The notes under the pieces: generated by a model
Seen by the model: the letters and a program-made list of their open reading frames with translations, nothing else
The model's database searches: none
What the model was told of the DNA's origin: nothing
Translations under genes and position numbers: made by a program
From: an uncultured Lachnospiraceae bacterium
Lineage (GTDB): Bacteria; Bacillota; Clostridia; Lachnospirales; Lachnospiraceae
DNA length: 53,375 nucleotides
NCBI GenBank assembly: GCA_910578555.1
Contig: CAJTPS010000024.1
Span: 1 to 53,375 of the forward strand
Direction of reading: 5' to 3'
Shown: positions 49,158 to 53,375 of the stretch, one piece after another
Position numbering within the stretch: the first letter of the stretch is position 1
Layout: every line of letters starts with the position of its first letter

Positions 49158-52100
49158 ATGAGAAAAAGCGGAAGAAGTAAAACGATATTGGCATTCATGC
49201 TGGCGGCACTGCTTGCGATGGAGCCGGCCGGAACAGTAATGGCGGCGGGGATCGGAGAAAACAGTACGGCGACAGAAGATGAAAGCGGCGCGGGCGATAC
49301 GCAGCTGGATGACGGTAGTGCAGAAGCAGATGACATAAACCCGGATGACAGCAGTGCAGAAGCAGACGACATAAACCCGGATGACGGCGGTGCAGAAGCA
49401 GACGACATAAATCCGGATGACGGCAGTGCAGGAGCAGACGACATAAACCCGGATGACGGCAGTGCAGGAGCAGACGACATAAACCCGGATGACGGCAGCA
49501 CAGATGCAGACCGAAATGAAAGCGATGAGGGTTCGACAGACACCGGTGAGCCGGGAAATGATGAAGACGGCACGGAGGAGACGGAAGAACCGGTGGACGG
49601 CGAAGAGGAACCGGAAGACGCAGAGGAACTTGAGGACGTGGAAGAAGACGAAGAAGCTGCAGGAGTGGAGGACGAAGAGCAGAAGGAAGACTATACAGGG
49701 CTCCCTGACGACTACAAACTTACATCGAAACAGATGGAGAGCAAACGGGAGTTGGCTTCCCGCTTGAATGAGATCAGCGCTTATGAAGAAGGCGTTGATT
49801 ACGTGACTGGTCAAGTAATTACTTTAGCGCAGACGCAGGAAGAGGCGGATCTGATCGCGGAGGCGTATCATGCGCAGATCGTGCAGTTTGAATACGGTGT
49901 GCTTACACTGCAGCTTGGCAGGCAGGATACAGTCAATAAGGCGATGCGGGCCGCAGCCGATATGGAGATCAATCTTCCGGCGGTGTGGCCGAACTATTAT
50001 CGTTATGCATATGGAGAGATCACGGAGGAGGCGTCTGACTTTGCGGGAGAAATGCAGGATGGTGCATTAGAAGACGGTACGCAGGATAGCATACAGGAAC
50101 AGGACGATCTTATAGAGATCAACATTGAGGAATACGAGATAGAAACAGACGGTGTGACCGATGCCACGGGGCAGACGGAGGATTCCTATCTGGAGGCGCT
50201 CGGGTACGATGATCCGTACTTACAATCGACAAGCACATATTACCAGTATTATCATACGACGATCGGATCACCTTACGCATGGGCGGCAGGCTATACAGGA
50301 CAGGGAATTAAAGTGGCGGTATTAGATACCGGTGTTGCCGATCATGCAGATGTGTCGGCTGTGAGCCTGTATGGTCCCGGGACAGAGGACACGCATGGCC
50401 ACGGTACCCATGTGGCGGGCATTATCGGCGCGAAGGCGAACGGCAGACAGGGCGTCGGTATTGCGCCGGACGTGACGCTGTACAGCGGGAATGTTCTGCC
50501 CGGCGGTACGGGTACGGACGCTGATATCATAATGGCAATTAAGGCGGCGCAGGAACAGAATGTAGATATCATCAATATGAGTCTGGGAGGACTCGGCTAT
50601 AACGATGTATTCCAGCAGACCGTCAATGCGGCATATGAACAGGGCATCGCAATTTTTGCCGCGTCAGGCAATGACGGTGGAACGAATTATACATACCCCT
50701 CCTGCTATGACCATGTAATCAGCGTGGCTGCTACGGATGCGGGTAATGAGCGTGCGGGATTCTCTAATTATGGCGATAAGATAGATTTAAGCGCGCCGGG
50801 CGTCGCGATCTGGTCTACCAGTAAGAACGGCACCGGTTACACGCGCATGAGCGGTACGTCTATGGCATGTCCCGTGGCGGCGGGAGAGGCGGCAGTCATC
50901 TTATCCGGCAGCGAGAGTGTGCGCGGTAAGACCGGTAAGGCGAGGGTCGATGCGTTGGAAAATGTAATGAAATCCAATGCTGTCGGTGCGGGTTCCGGTA
51001 TGGGCGCCGGTATCACACAGCTTCCCAGAGTGCTGAAGCTGAGTACGGCAGTGACCAGGCCTGCGACGCCGGTGATCTCGTTTGCGCCGGATGATAAGGC
51101 TTCGGCGCAGGCTGTGGAAGTAAGCATTCAGGCACAGGGTGAAGTAACTGTCTATTATACGGTTAACGGCAAGACGCCGATTTACAAGAACGGTTTAGCC
51201 GGTAACGATGCGGCAGAGTATACGCAGCCTTTTATAATTGAGAAGCAGGCGAAGGCGACTGTCAAGGCGATTGCGGTCAACGAGAACGGAGTGGCAAGCG
51301 CAGTCAGGTCTGCATCCTACACGCTTAAGCCCTATGTCAGCAGTATTAGCATATCCGGCGTACAGAAGATTGCAAAAGGTAAGAGCGCGCAGATGAAGGC
51401 GGAGGTTCTGCCGGCATATGCGGCGAATAAAAAGGTGACATGGGAACTGTATACGGCGGATGACCGGAAGATCGATACGAAGCTGGCAAGGGACGTGGGT
51501 GTGAATATCACTGCGGCCGGTAAAATCACCGCGACAAGACAGGCAAAGACAGGTGTTTATATAGTCAAGGCCACGGCGAAGGATCAGAGCGCCAGAAGTG
51601 CTGCGTATCAGATTACCGTGACCGATACCGTAAAGATTGATACGGTCAGGTTTGCAAATGACAATACGGCATTTAGGAATATGACGCTTATACTTCCTGA
51701 TGACAGTACTTATGATCTCGGCATAAGGCTGGACGGCAGATGTAAGGACGGTACGGCAGCGAAACGGTCGGATTTTAAGTGGAGCAGCAGCAATAATAAA
51801 ATTGTGACGGTAAGCAGCGAACCCGGACACGAAGGCGAATTAACGCCGCTCAAGGCAGGTAAGGCAACGATTACGGCGCTTGCGGATGATTCCAGCGGCA
51901 GGAAGGCAACATGTGTCGTTACGGTGAAGCAGCTTGCCGCCGGAATCACAATAGCGGGCAACGACAAGGTGGCGGCAGGCAGAAGTACGACTTATAAAGC
52001 GACCGTGACACCCTCTTATACCAGTAATAAGAAAGTGAGATGGAAACTGTCGGAGAAAACGGCAGGAACAGGGGAAACGGAGGACGGACAGTTCACTGAA

Positions 52101-53207
52101 GTGACGGCTGAGCGCAGCCGTGAGATCGGCGTGAAGGTCAATGCGTCAACCGGCCGGCTTACGACAACGGCCAGGGCGGTGGCCGGCACCTATATGATTA
52201 CTGCGACTGCGGCAGATGGCAGCGGGCAGAGTGCGTCTAAGATGATCACGATTGCGGAAGGCGCGATTACGGGTATCACATTCAATGATAAGGCATACAG
52301 GAATGTCTCGATATGTCGAAAACCGCAGGTGAACGCAACGAAGACCGCGACCACTGTCTATGCGACGATCAGGGGAAAAGCGGGCGCCGACCTGAGCGCT
52401 TATGAAGTGACGAACAGCAATCCCGGTATTGCTTCTGTCAGCGTTGAAGAAGCGGCAGAAGGGGACTCTGCTGTCGCAGCGTCCGGCAGCGCACAGGCAG
52501 AGAAGGTAATCAGGCTGACTGTCAAAGCGACCGGCAGGGCAGCGGGCAGGACGAATGTTGTGATCGCATCGACCGACGGATCCGGTAAACGTCTGACATG
52601 CACGGTGACCGTTAATAATCCGGTTTCCGGTATCGTAATTGCGCCTGCGGCCGGCAGGAACCAGTATGTTGCGAGAGGAAAGACACTGCAGATGAAGGCT
52701 GTCGTGGAGACGGAAAACGGTAAAGTGTCGAATAAGGGCGTAATCTGGGAACTGTATGATACAAAAGGACAAAAGATAGAAGGAAATCTGATATTGTCAA
52801 CCGGTATGAGCATTACGTCCGGTGGTAATGTAAAGGCGGCGGGCAACGCGACGACAGGTTCATACACAGTCAAAGCGACGGCAAAAGACGGCAGCGGCGT
52901 GACGAAGACCTATGCGATATCGGTCGCAGAACCGGCAACCTATATACAGCTTCGGGACAAGAACGGATATATGTCGACGGCGTACTGCCACATTCTTAAG
53001 AATGAATTATCACAGGTGAATATTGTCACGGATGCCAGACAAGGTTCCATTGCGGTATCCTCTTCTAATCCGGGCGTGGTTTCGGTGACGATTCCTTCTG
53101 CGGGCAAGCTGCAGCTTGCGGCATATAAGAAGGGCGACGCCACGGTTACGTTGAAAGCCCTGGACGGCAGCGGCTATCAGGTGAAGTATTATTTCAGGGT
53201 GAAGTAA
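49158..53207 (+). CDS. Secreted subtilisin-family (S8) protease with Ig-like repeats
   Basis: The ATG at 49158 has TGGAGAAG 7 nt upstream and starts a signal peptide (RKSGRSKTILAFMLAALLAM, ending MAA), giving 1349 residues. Residues about 35-175 are an acidic linker with five 12-residue repeats (DDGSAEADDINP). A propeptide-like region follows (about 180-290). The S8 catalytic domain spans about 365-620 with all four key residues: Asp390 (AVLDTGV), His415 (GHGTHVAG), Asn505 (ASGNDGG) and Ser568 (SGTSMACPVAAG). After it come a chitobiase-C-terminal-like domain (VYYTVNGKTPIY) and four Big2-like units. There is no LPXTG or SLH anchor. It should be an active extracellular endopeptidase, made as a proenzyme. 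Substrates are unknown; the acidic-linker exoproteins in this window are candidates by co-location only. Confidence 0.95.
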   Translation: MRKSGRSKTILAFMLAALLAMEPAGTVMAAGIGENSTATEDESGAGDTQLDDGSAEADDINPDDSSAEADDINPDDGGAEADDINPDDGSAGADDINPDDGSAGADDINPDDGSTDADRNESDEGSTDTGEPGNDEDGTEETEEPVDGEEEPEDAEELEDVEEDEEAAGVEDEEQKEDYTGLPDDYKLTSKQMESKRELASRLNEISAYEEGVDYVTGQVITLAQTQEEADLIAEAYHAQIVQFEYGVLTLQLGRQDTVNKAMRAAADMEINLPAVWPNYYRYAYGEITEEASDFAGEMQDGALEDGTQDSIQEQDDLIEINIEEYEIETDGVTDATGQTEDSYLEALGYDDPYLQSTSTYYQYYHTTIGSPYAWAAGYTGQGIKVAVLDTGVADHADVSAVSLYGPGTEDTHGHGTHVAGIIGAKANGRQGVGIAPDVTLYSGNVLPGGTGTDADIIMAIKAAQEQNVDIINMSLGGLGYNDVFQQTVNAAYEQGIAIFAASGNDGGTNYTYPSCYDHVISVAATDAGNERAGFSNYGDKIDLSAPGVAIWSTSKNGTGYTRMSGTSMACPVAAGEAAVILSGSESVRGKTGKARVDALENVMKSNAVGAGSGMGAGITQLPRVLKLSTAVTRPATPVISFAPDDKASAQAVEVSIQAQGEVTVYYTVNGKTPIYKNGLAGNDAAEYTQPFIIEKQAKATVKAIAVNENGVASAVRSASYTLKPYVSSISISGVQKIAKGKSAQMKAEVLPAYAANKKVTWELYTADDRKIDTKLARDVGVNITAAGKITATRQAKTGVYIVKATAKDQSARSAAYQITVTDTVKIDTVRFANDNTAFRNMTLILPDDSTYDLGIRLDGRCKDGTAAKRSDFKWSSSNNKIVTVSSEPGHEGELTPLKAGKATITALADDSSGRKATCVVTVKQLAAGITIAGNDKVAAGRSTTYKATVTPSYTSNKKVRWKLSEKTAGTGETEDGQFTEVTAERSREIGVKVNASTGRLTTTARAVAGTYMITATAADGSGQSASKMITIAEGAITGITFNDKAYRNVSICRKPQVNATKTATTVYATIRGKAGADLSAYEVTNSNPGIASVSVEEAAEGDSAVAASGSAQAEKVIRLTVKATGRAAGRTNVVIASTDGSGKRLTCTVTVNNPVSGIVIAPAAGRNQYVARGKTLQMKAVVETENGKVSNKGVIWELYDTKGQKIEGNLILSTGMSITSGGNVKAAGNATTGSYTVKATAKDGSGVTKTYAISVAEPATYIQLRDKNGYMSTAYCHILKNELSQVNIVTDARQGSIAVSSSNPGVVSVTIPSAGKLQLAAYKKGDATVTLKALDGSGYQVKYYFRVK
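49308..49487 (+). repeat. Five 36-bp tandem repeats in the protease gene
   Basis: Units starting GATGAC at 49308, 49344, 49380, 49416 and 49452 are nearly identical and encode DD(G/S)(S/G)A(E/G)ADDINP. A sixth, degraded unit follows. The period keeps the frame, so copy-number change would only alter linker length. Confidence 0.9.
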
Positions 53208-53228
53208 ATACTGTTCGGTTTTATTGTC

Positions 53229-53270
53229 AGGAATCGGATAATTTTCAAGGAGAAAATTTATCCGATTCCT
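53229..53270 (+). terminator. Hairpin after the protease gene
   Basis: An 18-bp stem (53229-53246 with 53252-53270, one bulged T) has the loop AAGGA. It starts 22 nt after the stop codon. No U-tract follows, but T-rich pairing inside the stem (ATTTTC / GAAAAT) may serve. The remaining 105 nt to the window end show nothing else I can name. Confidence 0.6.
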
Positions 53271-53375
53271 GTTGTAGTTACGGCATTTATGCTATGTATG
53301 TGCTAATTATTTTGTTGTAGCAGCTCTGAAAGGTAAAAATTTTTCGCACAAAGTGTAGGCTTATCCTCTGTGAAA

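Overview
The window looks like chromosome of an anaerobic gut or rumen Firmicute of the Lachnospiraceae type. The evidence is strong GGAGG-type ribosome binding sites, sigma-A promoters (TTGACA / TATAAT), an hrcA-grpE-dnaK-dnaJ operon with a perfect CIRCE operator, a DUF6465-type Lys/Ala-rich protein, and very large secreted proteins with acidic linkers and Ig-like repeats. This placement is inferred from gene content; there is no rRNA or tRNA gene to confirm it.

Layout. (1) 1-3000 holds a small lipoprotein, a doubly damaged AAA ATPase, a small unknown ORF and an intact AbiH-type abortive-infection gene. (2) 3.2-35.5 kb is an exoprotein island, all on the plus strand. It has two giant paralogous secreted proteins (2466 and 1618 aa), and a third copy destroyed by three 1-nt indels, three nonsense codons and a large internal deletion. 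These are followed by a decayed type III toxin-antitoxin module that keeps its antitoxin RNA repeats, a 1801-aa protein joining a transglutaminase-like and a thioredoxin-like domain, an ammonium transporter fused to a PII domain, and a 1893-aa BspA-type leucine-rich-repeat protein with a CUB-like domain. (3) 35.5-43.2 kb is metabolic and envelope housekeeping: pyruvate kinase, a convergent AEC-family transporter, a GH36 alpha-galactosidase behind a leader of tandem 72-bp hairpin repeats, a PLP aminotransferase and undecaprenyl-diphosphatase. (4) 43.4-49 kb holds the DUF6465-type gene and the heat-shock operon. (5) 49.2-53.2 kb is a secreted subtilisin-family protease with an acidic 12-residue repeat and Ig-like repeats.

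How the parts relate. The exoproteins share one plan: signal peptide, long Asp/Glu-rich linker, often a short SENN-like motif, then Ig-like or repeat modules, with no LPXTG, SLH or lipobox anchor visible. They look like one evolving family of surface or matrix proteins. The paralogs are patchworks of near-identical and diverged segments, and a 20-nt scrap of a further copy lies beside the toxin remnant, so recombination among copies is active. The amt-PII fusion and the GH36 gene both have unusually structured leaders, which are the best candidates for undescribed RNA regulation. The most notable new-looking items are the transglutaminase-thioredoxin exoprotein, the structured amt leader, the GH36 hairpin-repeat leader and the relic type III toxin-antitoxin locus.
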